Shown here: positions 45,201 through 57,100 of the stretch, piece by piece
Layout of the letters: each line of letters starts with the position of its first letter
Numbering within the stretch: the stretch's first letter is position 1
Assembly (NCBI GenBank): GCA_963556145.1
Contig: OY744470.1
Location: 372,001-436,000, forward strand
Length of the DNA: 64,000 bases
Origin: Hygrocybe punicea
Lineage: Eukaryota > Basidiomycota > Agaricomycetes > Agaricales > Hygrophoraceae
Reading direction: 5' to 3'
Notes under the pieces: generated by a model
The model's database searches: none
What the model saw: the letters and a program-made list of their open reading frames with translations, nothing else
What the model was told of the DNA's origin: nothing
Position numbers and translations under genes: made by a program

Positions 45201-45371
45201 AATTTCCGCAAGCCTCCAGCAAGAAGACAAGAGGTCCAATCTGAGGAGAGCAGTGTCGGTGAAAGCAATGGTGATTCCACTGATGACAGCGACGATGGTG
45301 GCAGTGGGAGTTCAGAGATTGAGAAGAGTGGTGATACATGTTCAGAGAATGATGAGACAGGTGAAGAGTAG
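42223..45371 (+). CDS. Large uncharacterised protein, about 1,040 aa
   Basis: Unrecognised. The first long exon starts at the ATG at 42223 (MKGARNRAFLAPRRL) and runs to about 43953. A short intron ends in CTTGCAG at 43988, and the second exon (YFVIQALDYLRSD) runs to a stop at 45371. Conserved-looking blocks include FGSFFFVCDFRSSKG, GQLFLDFGISFHPNP, VGLWKLPVVQGSY, NTNTLAQYGGMQAEM, RPSNYGIITSLIIHL and GMFFLHDID. The C-terminus is basic and then Ser/Asp/Glu-rich. There is no transmembrane segment, zinc knuckle or obvious DDE triad. It directly follows the Ulp1-type gene (93 bases apart), and an in-frame extension upstream (GQQKFPAHLKNN) suggests the two might be joined by splicing, though I found no phase-correct junction. 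Confidence 0.7.
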
Positions 45372-45460
45372 TAGTGTCTATACATTGAGCAGCATGAAAA
45401 TACTTGTCCTAGAGGCTATTGAACCATTAGATATCAATGGAATCATCTCCAAGACGGTTT

Positions 45461-46800
45461 TATGAATGTATTGAGTTACCCCCTGTTATAGCACAGGTTC
45501 TTGGCCAGCTAGGAACCTCAAATCACCTGTTCTGGGGGTTATTTCACCATGGGAATGCAATGGAGTCATCTCCGGGTCCATTTTGTGCATGCATTCTTGA
45601 GATATATGAATGTGCTCCTCCTACCCCCTGACAGAGCACATGCTCTGGGCAAGCTAGCAACCCGAGATCACTTGTCCAGGGGGCTAGTTGATCATCAGAT
45701 TTCATTGAAATGATCTCCCAGATACTTTGGTGAATGCATTCTTGAGATACACCAATGTGCTCCTCATACCCCCTAGCATAGCACATGCTCCTGGCCAGCT
45801 AGTGACCTAAAATCCCATGTCCAGGGGGTAAGTTGATCCCCAGATCGCAATGGAATCATCTCCCAGACCATTTTATGAATGCATTCTTGAGATATAGGAA
45901 TGTGCTCCTCCTAGTCCCTGGCATAGCACAGGTTCCTGGAGAGCTAGCAGCCTCAAATCACTTGTTCTGGGGGCTATTTGATCACCACATTCCATTGAAA
46001 CAATCTCCCGGACACTTTGGTGAATGCATTCTTGAGATATACCCATGTGCTCCTCATACCCCCCTGACATAACACATGTTCCTGGCCAGCTAGCAACCCC
46101 AAATGACTTGTCCTGGGGGTTATTTGATCACCACATTCCATTGAAATGATCTCCCACACCCTTTTATGAATGCATTCTTGAGATACAGCAATGTGCTCCT
46201 CATACCCCCCTGGCATAGCACAGGTTGCTGGCCAGCTAGCAACCTCAAATCACTTGTTCTAGGGGATATTTTATCATGGGAGTTCAATGGAGTCATCTCC
46301 CAGACCCTTTTATGAATGCATTCTTGAGATATGCCCATGTGCTCCTCATACCCCCCTAGTACAGCACATGTTCCTGGCCAGCTAGGAACCTCTAATCACC
46401 TGTTCTGGGGGTTATTTCACAATGGGATTGCAATGGAGTCATCTCCCGGACCCCTTTATGAATGCATTCTTGAGATATGCCCATGTGCTCCTCATACCCC
46501 CCTTGTACAGCACATGTTCCTGGCCAGCTAGGAATCTGAAATCACTTGTTCTGGGGGTTATTTAACCATGGGAATGCAATGGAGCCATCTCCCAGACCCT
46601 TTTATGAATGTATTCTTGAGATACAGGCATGTGCTCCTCATACCCCCCTTGTATAGCACATGTTCCAGGGCAGCTAGTAACCTCAAATCACTTGTTCTAG
46701 GGGCTATTTGATCACCACATTCCAATGAAATGATCTCCCAGACCATTTTGTGAATGCATTCTTGAGATATGCCAATGTGCTCCCCATACCCCCTTCTACC
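45461..46800. repeat. 145-bp tandem repeat, about 9-10 units
   Basis: The marker GAATGCATTCTTGAGATA recurs at roughly 45587, 45732, 45877, 46021, 46168, 46314, 46458, 46607 and 46751, spacing 144-149 bp. Each unit also has GTGCTCCTCATACCCCC and CTGGCCAGCTAG. Open frames on both strands follow the period and are not genes. Confidence 0.93.
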
Positions 46801-46974
46801 CCTTGTTTGCACCATAGCTCCAAAACCGGTCTGCCAATTTTGTTAAAAATTTGCACAGGACATCTCATGGGTTATATGATGACTCTAAACCATCCCACCA
46901 AGTCAGATTTTGGTGCAAATTTTCCAATGCATTGCTACCAGGCATATATAAATCAACCCAAGATCCACTTTTCG
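46801..46974. other. Spacer with a phrase shared with 63.7 kb
   Basis: ACCGGTCTGCCAATTTTGTT here resembles ACTGGTCTGCCGATTTCTTA at about 63700, so this may be the edge of a repeat that occurs twice in the window. No gene is seen. Confidence 0.4.
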
Positions 46975-47310
46975 AGACTTCGAGCTCGCATTCCGGCTGT
47001 CTGCCCAACCAGCAACACCCCCTTTTCCATCCACCAGGACAGCCCGTACCGCGACTTTTTCGACTACCCCCGGCTAGGCTACACCCCCCGCACCTCGTTC
47101 GCGTCGAAAACGAGGGGTCTCCGGCCCTCGCATTCCGCTGTCTGCCCAACCAGCAGCCCCCCCCTTTTTTCATCCCCCGGGACGCCCCACCCCGTCCGGT
47201 TTTCGATCTCCCCCGACCAGTGTAAACCCCCCGCACCTCGTTCGCGTCGATAACGAGGGATCGGGGGGTCTCAGGCGCTCGCGATCCGCCCGTCTGCCCA
47301 ACCCGCTGCT
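46975..47310. repeat. GC-rich tandem repeat, two units of about 142 bp plus a partial
   Basis: CTGTCTGCCCAACCAGCA at about 46999 and 47139, then a partial copy at about 47291. Each full unit ends with CCGCACCTCGTTCGCGTCGA, which with the following AACGAGG forms a small hairpin. Base composition is much richer in C than in neighbouring DNA. Confidence 0.8.
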
Positions 47311-47479
47311 AGATCTGGCTATTCCGCCACGTGGTTCAGGCTCGGCAGGGATTATGAAAACTTCAACGACATTTCTCATGCAAAGGAAAGCTTTGAAACT
47401 GGCCTCAAGCTGGCCGTAGAAAGCTGCATATATGTATGTTCCCGCGCTTCTCTCCATCCATTTCGCATCTCATTCTTTG

Positions 47480-47880
47480 CCAGCGCATGGGAATGGCTCA
47501 CCTCATGGGCCAACTTGGCCTTCCAGCCAGCCCAGAACAAGCGGTCCCTCTTCTCCATCGTGCCGCAACATTGGCATCCCTTGATGTACCCAACTTGCTT
47601 ATGTCTACGGCCTCCTCTGAAAGTTTGATCATGTCACAATCCCTCCACACCTATTCAGCCCCCTCAGCCCCCCTCAGCCCCCCTGGATTTACTGCAATTC
47701 AAGAATCACGCAGGTATATCGAGTGCGCAGCCATCCTCAACTTTGCCCCTACACAGTACAAGCTCGGCTACTCCTACGAATTCGCTCAACCCCCTTTCCT
47801 TTCGACCCCCTGCTCAGCGTGCAGTATCACAGCCTCGCTAGCCAGCAGGGCGAAATCCCCTCCTACGGCAATCTGTCCAC
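47480..47880 (+). pseudogene. Fragment of a chitin synthase regulator SKT5-like (Sel1 repeat) gene
   Basis: Pieces in different frames match the Sel1-repeat region of fungal Skt5/Chs4 proteins: AHLMGQLGLPASPEQAVPLL and HRAATLASLDVP, then (frame change and an internal stop) AYVYGLL and FDHVTIPPHLF, then GFTAIQESRRYIE and LNFAPTQYKLGYSYEFAQPP, then (frame change) PFDPLLSVQY and SLASQQGEI. The reading breaks off after 47865. The order is that of the intact gene, so this is a decayed partial copy. The real SKT5 regulates chitin synthase III at the bud or septal site. Family assignment is from memory of the family pattern. Confidence 0.65.
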
Positions 47881-47989
47881 CTCGTCCTCCTAAAACGGCG
47901 CCACCCTCGTCTTCCCACAGATTGTCCCAGAATTTATGGAAGATCTCTTGCATCAGCCTCATGTTGGCTGCTTTGTGGCACACGTCGAC

Positions 47990-48260
47990 GATCGCTTCCG
48001 TGCGAGCAACGGCCAACATCTACGTGTACGATCCCAGGATGCTATGGACCGGGTACGGCGCTTGCATTGGCGCGACTCTGGTCGCGGTGGCGATCGGTGT
48101 GGGTGCGGTGCGGCACAGTGAATCGAAGTATGCTGCATCGTCAACCTCGAGTTTGAAGCCATCGCGCCAAGGCATTTGTGTAACCAACAGGACTTTGAAG
48201 GTCGCGGTCGTTGCTCAAGCGTGGGAATTATCTATTAGGCTCGTGCTCACCGTACATGTC
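47990..48260 (+). pseudogene. C-terminal fragment of a fungal membrane protein
   Basis: The frame reads ATANIYVYDPRMLWTGYG followed by the hydrophobic segment GATLVAVAIGVGAV, then a Ser-rich stretch. It resembles the last transmembrane helix and cytosolic tail of common basidiomycete membrane proteins of unknown function. It follows the SKT5-like fragment without a shared reading frame, so it is likely a separate broken piece. Confidence 0.4.
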
Positions 48261-48311
48261 GTTGCATGACCTTCTTAAACCACCCTCAGCAGACACACAA
48301 ACAAATATCTT

Positions 48312-48785
48312 ATGTCTGAGCCTCCGCCAGAGCCAGAACACTCAGCAGACTCGACAATTCGTGGTGATGCAACGCTTCCAACAGAAGAAATCGTGAATGT
48401 CCTTGAACAACTTAACCAGCCTCAAGACCCACCGTCCGAGTGGGACATTCAGCGAACGCAGCTACGCGACAAGCCGCATGATCAGAGGGTTGGAAAATTG
48501 GTTGAAATAGCAGAAACAAGCGGGGACATGGAGAAAGTAAAGGAAACATACGAAGCGCTGCTCGCCACATATCCCCACACGGTACGTGCTCATCTTGGTC
48601 TTTTCTTTGAATTTCTCTGCTAAAGCGCGTCCGGTTTCAAGTCTTCCACGCAGATCGCGTATATCAATAATTTTTTGAGCCCCGGGCTGTTTCCGTTTGC
48701 AGAGTCATTGTTCAAACGATTTCTAGTAAAAACCCCGTCCGTAGATTTGTTGAAGTTCTACTTTCATGCAATTTCTAGCCATGGG
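48312..48785 (+). pseudogene. 5-prime fragment of RNA14 (CstF-77-like)
   Basis: The ATG at 48312 (MSEPPPEPEHSADS) opens a frame with EWDIQRTQLRDKPHD and IAETSGDMEKVKETYEALL, HAT-repeat features of Rna14/CstF-77. A GTACGT...GCAG intron (48583-48653) joins to QIAYINNFLSPGLFPFAESL and FKRFLVKTPSVDLLKFYF. The match stops at about 48780 (WKFYL... expected next) and turns into unrelated sequence next to the Crypton remnant. The intact protein is over 700 aa and acts in mRNA 3-prime-end cleavage; here only about 130 codons remain. Confidence 0.75.
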
Positions 48786-48813
48786 TCGCAAGGATGGCCT
48801 GCAATTGAGTGTG

Positions 48814-51260
48814 TCAATAGTAATATGCATCTGAGCAACTCAAACGTACTGCCTTGGGCAATGCAGGTGCATATGTGTCAAGGTATGTCCCTCGGCTCCA
48901 GCCAAACTTTGCTGTCTCGTTCTTATCAACCCTACATGGACAGTAAGCAGTGGCTAGCCCACATTTACAGATGACAGACCCAAGCCGTTCCTGCAAATAT
49001 CCCAGGATATGCCGTGGGAAGTGAACTTTGATGTTCAACTGAAAACCAGCCCTCTTGTATGCTTGACAATAGAGATTGTACAAATTCAACTCGTTGTATG
49101 GCCTGATTGGGGATGATCCAAACAAGACACGGACCTGCGATAATCTGTTACAACACAGCTCAAAAAACGCAGAGAGACATACCTGCCGCCATGATTTGTT
49201 GAGAGACCAGTCAATTGACATTTTCTCCATCAATCTGTACACATCGTGAAGCCAGTGGTGATAGAATGCCATAGCCCCCAATGGGCATTTCGTGGCATCA
49301 AGGTGCGCTATGAATGTGGTGTAGACTGGGTTGATGACCTGGCGGCATATTGAGTTGGAGCCAGGAGATGACGAAAGCATACTGATGGTCTTCAAACCTC
49401 GTTTGCCAGCCTTCTCTTCACCTTGCATTCCAAGCACGCCATAGATTGACGTCTCCTTGTTTGGATGCAAGAAGGTGTAAGGCTGAAGCTCGCAGAGTTT
49501 CAGCGCACGAAGGTCGTCTCCGCGGTTGCCACTGGCATTCTGGCATGTCCAAGCAAGGTGGCCATTTATGACCATGCGTACTGCGGCACATGCAGCGGCA
49601 GATGCACGTAAGCAGCACCAACTGCAAAAGAAAGGTGATCACCCACATTCCCGATGGTCCAGAAAGCTGTAGCCGATCTCTTGAAGCTGCTCAGTGGAAA
49701 CTCTGTCCAGGAACGTATTGGCTACAATGTCAGGAGCGTCCTCCCCCTCGATGAGCCCACTAGAACACAAAAGGATTGTTAGTGTCCGCAGGTGGGCAGG
49801 TGCATTGACACAAACGTACCCCCGAGCACGCTGGAGTGCCTCATCCATGCGTGTTTTTACTTCATCGTAAACGTAGACGGTTGTGGCTGGGCGCTTGATA
49901 GCCAGTGAAGGGTCTTGAGCGTGTTGAACCTTGCAGATGCGAAGGACTTCAAAAAACATCTTCTTGATCTGTGACTATGTGTGTGTGTGAACAATTTGAG
50001 CAGAGAGCATGAGATATCAATCAAAGCTTGGATGCTCACCACCCCAATGAATGTGCCAGGTATGTCATGGCCCTGGTGATTTTGCTTCGGCCGCTCTGCA
50101 GACCATTTTATGAACAGTAACAGTGAATGTTCGTCAACAATCCGGTCACGGATTTCTTTCTTCTCAATAGCTTGATTGCAGAACATCTGTGAAAGAGAAG
50201 ACGTGGGCCGTCAGTAACAGTGACAAAGGTGGAAAATTAGGCTCACCTGCCAGAATCGCACAATGCTCTTTTGAGCATTGCGCCCACCAGCACGGCGGTT
50301 GCCTTCAGTCCGCTGCGCGGCATTGGTGCGTGTCCTTGCCTGAAACCGGGAAAATTGTTCTGTATGTGCATTTAGAATCTCACAGGCGACTTGAGTGCCA
50401 GGCCATGCGCACCGTCATCATCATTACATTCTTCGTCATCACTGTCGAGGCCATCAAGGCCATCCTTGTCGTATTCGAGCAGCTCAGCTGCATTTCCACC
50501 TGCAACATCGAATTCGGCACAAAGTGCCTCTTCGTCATCCTCAGAGCCCGGCTCTGCGTTATCATGATTGGTGGGCGTCGTTTCTGCAGCGCTTGCACGA
50601 GGATTTGAGATCGGGTTTTCATTTTCTGCTGACGCCATGCTGCCAGCTTGCATTCGCCTCCTTGGGGCCAACAAACCCCCATCTTCAGTTGAGCTGAGGG
50701 CAATGGGCCGCACATTTGACCTCGAGGCCAAAGGGCTGCTCTCCGGGCTGGAGATAGGCATGTCTGTGCCAGACGATGTGCGTTGGCGCTTGCGCAGCAC
50801 CACAGGGCCACTGCACGTCGAATCCGCACCGCGTCCCATTGACAGGCGCCGGCGCTTCCGCGGCAATCGGCTCAAAATCGCGCAGGACGGTATGGGGCTA
50901 TCTGGAAACCTGGTGACAGACGTGAGTGGATGAGACAACTTCGGCAGATATTGGGACACTTACCTGTGCTTGAACAAGGCCTGCCTCAAGAGGTCCAGGG
51001 TCCACCGCTGAGCCGATGGAACCCCACGCTCGAGACAAATGGCCTGAAGTTTCCTCTTTTTCGAGATACCTTGCCTGTGTGACGAGGTCAGTGAAATTGG
51101 GAGCTGATATGGCCAGACCGAACTTACAATTCAGTCCAGTAGGAGGTCGCGAAGCCCTCGGGTGTGCTGATTTTAGATCCCGGCGGTGCCTGTTGCGTTG
51201 AAGCCGGCGATCGTGACGGGGGGGACGGTTGGAGTAAAATGGGGTCGATTGGGATGTCAT
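48814..51260 (-). pseudogene. Crypton-type tyrosine recombinase (Ndc10 domain), degraded
   Basis: Minus-strand gene. From the 5-prime side: MTSQSTPFYSNRPP (51260), ARYLEKEETSGHLSR, a Ser-rich segment with KRRR (about 50370-50930), then AIEKKEIRDRIVDEHSLLLF, DIPGTFIGV, QDPSLAIKRPATTVYVYD, GNRGDDLRALKLCELQPY (catalytic Arg region), QGEEKAGKRGLK, KCPLGAMAFYHHWLHDV, NKSWRQ, NELNLYNLYCQAYKRAGF, FPRHILGYLQ and GTYLDTYAPALPK (candidate catalytic Tyr). This order is that of fungal Ndc10/Crypton recombinases, which integrate circular DNA by tyrosine recombination. It looks damaged: the joint after QAQ near 50900 does not hold frame, one intron near 49380 is out of phase, and the usual C-terminus after the Tyr is missing. 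The 3-prime end abuts the RNA14 fragment. Confidence 0.75.
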
Positions 51261-51518
51261 GGGGGATCACAGTCGTTTGGGGGAGGGCCATAGCGATTAG
51301 GGCGATATGGGGTACATTACATTAGATGGCATATAAAGTAGGAGGCACTGGGGGCCACCGTGGACGAAGAGTGGAAAGCTGTGGCAGCCAGACGCGGTGG
51401 GCGTTTGAGGAGGGCACCCCAGCGGTCACCAACCGCTGTGACTTGAGGGCGAGATGCAAGCGCTGGGTCACCAGCCGGCTGTGACCGCCCACGGCCGGAC
51501 TCCCTTGGTGTCTCCACG

Positions 51519-51700
51519 ATCCCTGGGGATCCCTAGGGATGGCCTGGGGATCCCTAGGGATGGCCTGGGGATCCCTAGGGATGGCCTGGGGATCCCTAGG
51601 GACGGCTGGGGATCCCTAGGGATGGCCCGGGGATCCCTAGGGATGGCCCGGGGATCCCTAGGGATGGGCTGGGGATCCCTAGGGATAGGCTAAAAACCCT
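51519..51700. repeat. 21-bp minisatellite, about 8 units
   Basis: The unit is GGGGATCCCTAGGGATGGCC plus one base, with a BamHI-type palindrome GGATCC and CCTAGG-like core in each copy. Frames through it repeat GLGIPRDG or GPSLGIP and are not genes. Confidence 0.95.
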
Positions 51701-51944
51701 GGGGATTTTGTACTTTTGTCCAGAAAAATGCCTCATAGAGGTGTCCTTGTGAGGGAAGATGCTAAGAAAATGAGACCACACGCATATCACCTCTCCGAGC
51801 TTGACAATGGCAGACCTGAGCTGTTGTTCTGGAGTTTGGGAGATTTGTCGGTGATCATGGCTGAGGCTCTGACACTACGTGCTTGGCCCACATGAGAAAC
51901 TAGTCTCGAACCCAGGCAACTTCGCCATATGAAGGGTTTTCCCG

Positions 51945-53932
51945 ATGAGGAAAACCCTTCGTATGATCAAATTTTCGAATCAAGTGAGTTCTTTTACGTT
52001 TGATTGGCTTTCTTCTGTACTGACCTGCTCGTATACCCTTCTAGTCGATAAATGGTACGGCCATGTCCATTCCCAAGCCTTCGACGACGAATGCGATGAG
52101 GTTACAAGCGTCTCTCGTCCGGTTCTGAGTCCGGCGAATCCAAGCGTGCCAAGATCTTCCAGGTCGCCGACACTACCTACGACTCCGTACACGAAGTCTC
52201 AAAGCTCGAGAGGCTCCTTTATTACTTTGGTCTCAGCGGCAACGGACGACCTGGCCCTAAGCTCGTCTACAGGACGTCTACGGATGTCTTCACGCCTCCT
52301 ACAGGGCCAGAGTACAACCTTCGCGTTATGCAGTTTCTCCCTGTCTATGATCACAGCAAACTTAGCAAGGACAACCTTTGGAACACGATTCGTGAGGAGG
52401 TACGTGATCTTCTCGGAGCGTAGCATTCTGCGGACTGACACTCGTTCCAAGGATGTGAAACTTCTCGACAAGCAACAAATCCAGCACACCTCCGTCGAAC
52501 TCGCCCGCTTTGGGTGGGATGAGCAGAACGAGGATGGCGGCAGAAAGCCAGTTACCACTCGCGTTACTATCTGGGTTGGAGTGCTGCCAGACACCACCAC
52601 CGGCGAGGCCGCGTTCAACTCCTCTCAGGACATCCTCGAACTCCTCAAGCAGCACAAGGTTGACGGCCTCGAAGTGGCGTATCGCGAATCGGTAGTCCAT
52701 CCGCTCGCCGGCTCTGAGCTGTTCGCACCCGTGGACAATGACCATCAACTCAAGGACGTCATGGATTGCGTCACCACGTCCCTCAGCCTGCCCATCGCAG
52801 GCCTGAAGACTATGCACAGGCAGGGGACCCTGGGATTCTACTTCCGAATCGGTAACGACCTCTACGGCGTTACGGCACGCCATGTTCTGTTCCCCGCGGA
52901 GGAAGGCAACAAACCTTACAAACACGTCTGTACGTTCGTTTTCTCGCCAAAGATGAGCGCAGTTCTAACTACACCTACCTAGCCGCTGCGCGCAAGAAAA
53001 AGGTCGTCCTGATGGGCACCCGAGCCTTTGAGGACTTCCTGGCATCCATCAAGGCCAAAATCGGCAACCTGAACAACACCGTCACCTTCCTGAAGAAGCG
53101 CGCTATGGCACAGAGGAAGAAGGCCGATCCTGGTCTGGCGGCCACCGAAGCCAACATCGAGAGCACGATCGAGGCGATCGAGGCCCTCAAGGCGTTCTTT
53201 ACCACGATGAAGAAGGACGAGTGGTCGGATGTGAACAACCGGGTCATTGGCCACGTCGTCTGGGCCCCTCCGATCACTGGCAGCAATGCCCCCTACGGCT
53301 ACACCAAAGATGTCTGCGTCATCAAGCTCGACGACAGGAAGTTTGCGGCGAATTTCAAAGGGGATGTGATTGATTTAGGAGCGTGCTGACCTGGCCTAAC
53401 TAAAGGTGCACAATCTAACTGTTCATATTCTAGGCACCAAAATCGAGGCCGGTGAGTTCATGTCGAGAATGTACCCTCGAGATGACGCGCCTTCCGAGTT
53501 CGACTACCCCGACGATCGTCTTTACAAGCTCCAACGCATTCTCACCGCCGCTCAGATCAAGCAGCCCAACAGTCAGGACTTGAACGGCTATCCAGTGCGA
53601 TATGTCATCAAGAACGGTCACACTACCGGCACGACGATTGGTCGTCTTAACGGGTTCGAGTCTCACGTGCGCCACTACGGCATCCTCGGCAGCTTCGACT
53701 CCATCGAAGCAGCTGTCTATCCGTACGATAACGACTCCGGTTCTTTCTCCAAAGGCGGGGACTCTGGGGCCGAAGTCGCCGGTGCCGATAACGAGTTCGG
53801 TCTCCAACTTACCAGTGGTGCTGGTCCTACCGAATCGTCCGATGTCACTTACTGCACCCCAATGTTCTGGCTCTGGGACAGCGTCATCAAGCCCGAGTTC
53901 CCAGGCGCCAACCTCCACTTCGACGCGATCTA
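51945..53932 (+). CDS. Trypsin-like (S1-fold) protein of fungi
   Basis: Exons: an unclear start (51945 or 52059), a main exon reading ESKRAKIFQVADTTYDSV and TGPEYNLRVMQF to a GTACGT donor at about 52399, then DVKLLDKQQIQHTSVELARF onward to KPYKHVS, then AARKKKVVLMGTRAFEDF, then APKIEAGEFMSRMYP to the stop at 53932. A catalytic triad is visible: His in GVTARHVLFP (52881), Asp in VCVIKLD (about 53330) and Ser in KGGDSGAEV (53763). There is a helical insert with ATEANIESTIEAIEAL. No signal peptide is seen, so it is probably intracellular. The 5-prime exon needs a frame change near 52110, and the donor near 53370 is weak, so it may be decaying. Confidence 0.65.
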
Positions 53933-54107
53933 GGTTCATCTATTCCTCCTGTCTCATGCCCTCGTATCTATAGCTGACAACGTTACTAGGTGTCATTATT
54001 TATGAAAATTGCAATAAATTATTTATTTCGACGTTCGCTGCCTTAATCAAACTAAAAATACAAGTTTTTGATGGTTGCCCAAGATAAGGTGCCCTCTTTC
54101 GGCTTCG

Positions 54108-57100
54108 CTAAGAAAAACCATCTTCCTCGTCTTCCACGTCTGACAGGAAGACTCCTTCCTGAGCCTCAGACTGGACTTGTACACCGCTGAGTTCAGGACA
54201 ATCAATCCAATGATAGCAATTTGCGCCTCGACTCCAGAACGGTTTCATTTTTCGGAGAGCGGCGATGGAAGCATCATCTCCCCGAGCATGTTCTCCCAGA
54301 AAATCACGAGAGCGCAGTAAAAGCGCAAAACTTGCCCTTTGCTCTTCGAGGATTCCTCGGTACACAGTCGGGGAACAACCATAGGCTTTGATGCTGTAAC
54401 GTGGATGGTCAGGACGAGGGTGATGATGAGTACCTGATTTCGGGATGACAACTTTAGACGGGGTACTGATTATAGTTTGAGTGAATCTTTTCACAGGCGT
54501 CGTGAGTTGTGCCGCTGGGCTGTGAGCAGGTTTTTTGGATGCGATATTTTGCGTAGTAGCAGGCTTCCTCTGCGAGGATGAGCTTTTGGTTTTCGTGACT
54601 GCATTTTCCGGTATTGAGGTTTGCACACCAACCTCCATAATTAGAGTGATGTAGGGACGTGAATCCGGGTGAGGTTCGGGCTTATGATTTGGACAGCCTG
54701 AGCAGTTTGCCTTGGGGAAGAAGCCAACGTCTTTCTCGTCGATGAAGTATTTTCCTCCGTGCTTGCGCCGCTTAAATTGCACAAGAATACCCGACATAAC
54801 CCACTCGCAGAGTTTTTTGTCCCAAAGAAGTACGGGAATCACACAATCAAGCGTTGGTTGCCCACTGCGGCATGTAATAACCATGCTCCTCATGAACGCT
54901 GCCCAGGCGGAGTACGTCGTCGTACCACTGTCATCCGCCATTTTCCTGAAGTGTGTGAAGCGTATTTTCGCACCCTGAAAGGCCTCCCGAAGTTTCTGAG
55001 GTTGGAGATCAACGTTTGGGCCTTGGTTACGATTGTCGGGTCGGGAATCAAGGATGATCGTCGCGTGGGGTTCGGCAAACAGCATTTCTATGAAGGTGGT
55101 CAAGAGACATCCAGCGCTATAGTTGATACTGTCCTGAGCAGTAAGGTGCTCATGTCGTACGGCGCGCCGGTAGGCATCCCATATGAGTGCACGCCCTGCG
55201 AGTTCACCCATCTCGCCATAATTCAGCAGCCCGGATGTGATATTCTCGTTGACAATCTCGAGGAACGCGTTCGGCTTTTGCTCGGTCCGGGACGCAAGTT
55301 GTCTGCAAGCAGCTTCTGCTATGATAGGCTCCGACGGATACCCCGATCGTACACAAGGTCTTTCGGAACGGAAAAGGCAGTCCGCATATGGCTTGCAACC
55401 AAGGAGGCCTCAGTCAATTGAACATTTTCTCGCCGGACTTCGAAATCTAGCATCCAAATGCAGTCCACCACAGCCAATTTCGCCTTGGGTGACACCGCAG
55501 GAAACTGGATTTTGATATCGTGCGTGCCCAAAAGCTTCGCCTGCGCGAGTTCCATAACCTGAAGGCAAACAGAATCTTTTTTCAATCCGGCAGCCTGTAT
55601 CATTGTCCAAATCCTACATGGGAGTCAGACAGAAGGAAAAACTTTGGGAAGGAAGGTACAGTTACACTCACAACGGCCTCCCAAATCGAGCTAAGTACTC
55701 TACGCTAGTAGTCTCTGCGAGAGACATTGTTTCCGGCCTGATCAGCATATCAGGGTAGCAGTCAAAGGGCGTCTCGGTAATCGGAGCATGAATCGTTGCT
55801 TGACCTTCGCGGATGCGAGCCGACCTGGCGAGGTTTCGAGGTGTGGCAAATTCGGCCAAATCACTATATGTGGAGAGGAATATGGCAAACACAGGGAACT
55901 TCAAAAAAACATTTATGACGGAGCATAAGACATCATATAACGTCTTCTGGGTTTCGTTTTGTGGTTTGTGTGGCGTCAATGAATGAGCTTCGTCGAAATA
56001 TATGACCATTTCAATTGCGTATTCGGGTTTTCCGCTATACGACGCTCGCAGCTGCCTCAAAAGTCTTCCCAATTCACCCCTGGCTCGATTTTCCAAGGCA
56101 GTTTGCTCGACCTCATATATATTTTGATCTCTACTAGTAGATTGACGGGGGTTATCGGTCTGCACAGATCATGAGACCCGTTTCTATGACATGCTTCTTC
56201 ACGCACCTTTGTAAACATGTCTTTCCCAGTGTCGTTGGCCACACGAGAATAAAGTTCCTGACGAATCTCAACTAGTTGCGTCGACCACCAAGCCGCGAAC
56301 ATACGGGAATTCGCAAACGTTGGTTTATGTTTCTCCAGTTCGCTTCGAATACCTTCAAACAAGGATATGAAAAATCGAAGGTACATATTGGTGACCCCGT
56401 TCAGGTCAAGAACGCGAGTGAGACAGTTGCGGATGGTATCGTCAGCCGGTGGAAAGGCGAGATCTATTGGAAGATTCAGACTCGCAAAACGAAATTGAGT
56501 CAATGAACAACTCACCTCGATCATCAAGGGCGGGTCGAAGGTTGAATGGAATAGTGAAAACTAATTTTGCTTGTTCGTGCACCATACGTGACTTGCCATA
56601 GCCGGAGCTCTGTATGATGGAAATTTGATTTCCGTAGAGTTCCGCTTTATTCAAGGCACAAATGTTGTTGAGCATCAGGACGTGAAGATCGCCGATATAG
56701 AGGTTATCCCACGCTCTGCCGAGCACTGCATCGCACAGATATGTTAGGCAACTCGACTTCTCCCAAGAGGGATTCCAATACCTTGTTCTAGACCAGAATA
56801 ATCTTATCATCAAGGAATGTTCAAAAGTATGTCAATGCTCACTTGTGACCTCTCTGTCTACGGTGGGTGGCAGACTCCTACGAGAGACACTGGGAGCATC
56901 CGGCCAGAGAAGGTCTGTGTAGTGTTGAGCCTAGGAGCTCAACGTTAGCAAGTTATGGTACGGCAAACACACCTATTCGTCGTACTTCCTTGAACGACCC
57001 TGCTTGCCACGCGTTCCTTAGTACCCTTGCGATGGATGGTTCCCGATGAAGCAGTTGCTCTGCTTCGTCCGTTGAGAACGTTATTAGTCTGTTGTCCGCG

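Noticed and set aside
28000..46000. KDZ transposase expected beside a TET/JBP gene
   Set aside because: I looked for its typical Cys-rich and YDIACQW-like signatures in all translated frames and found none.
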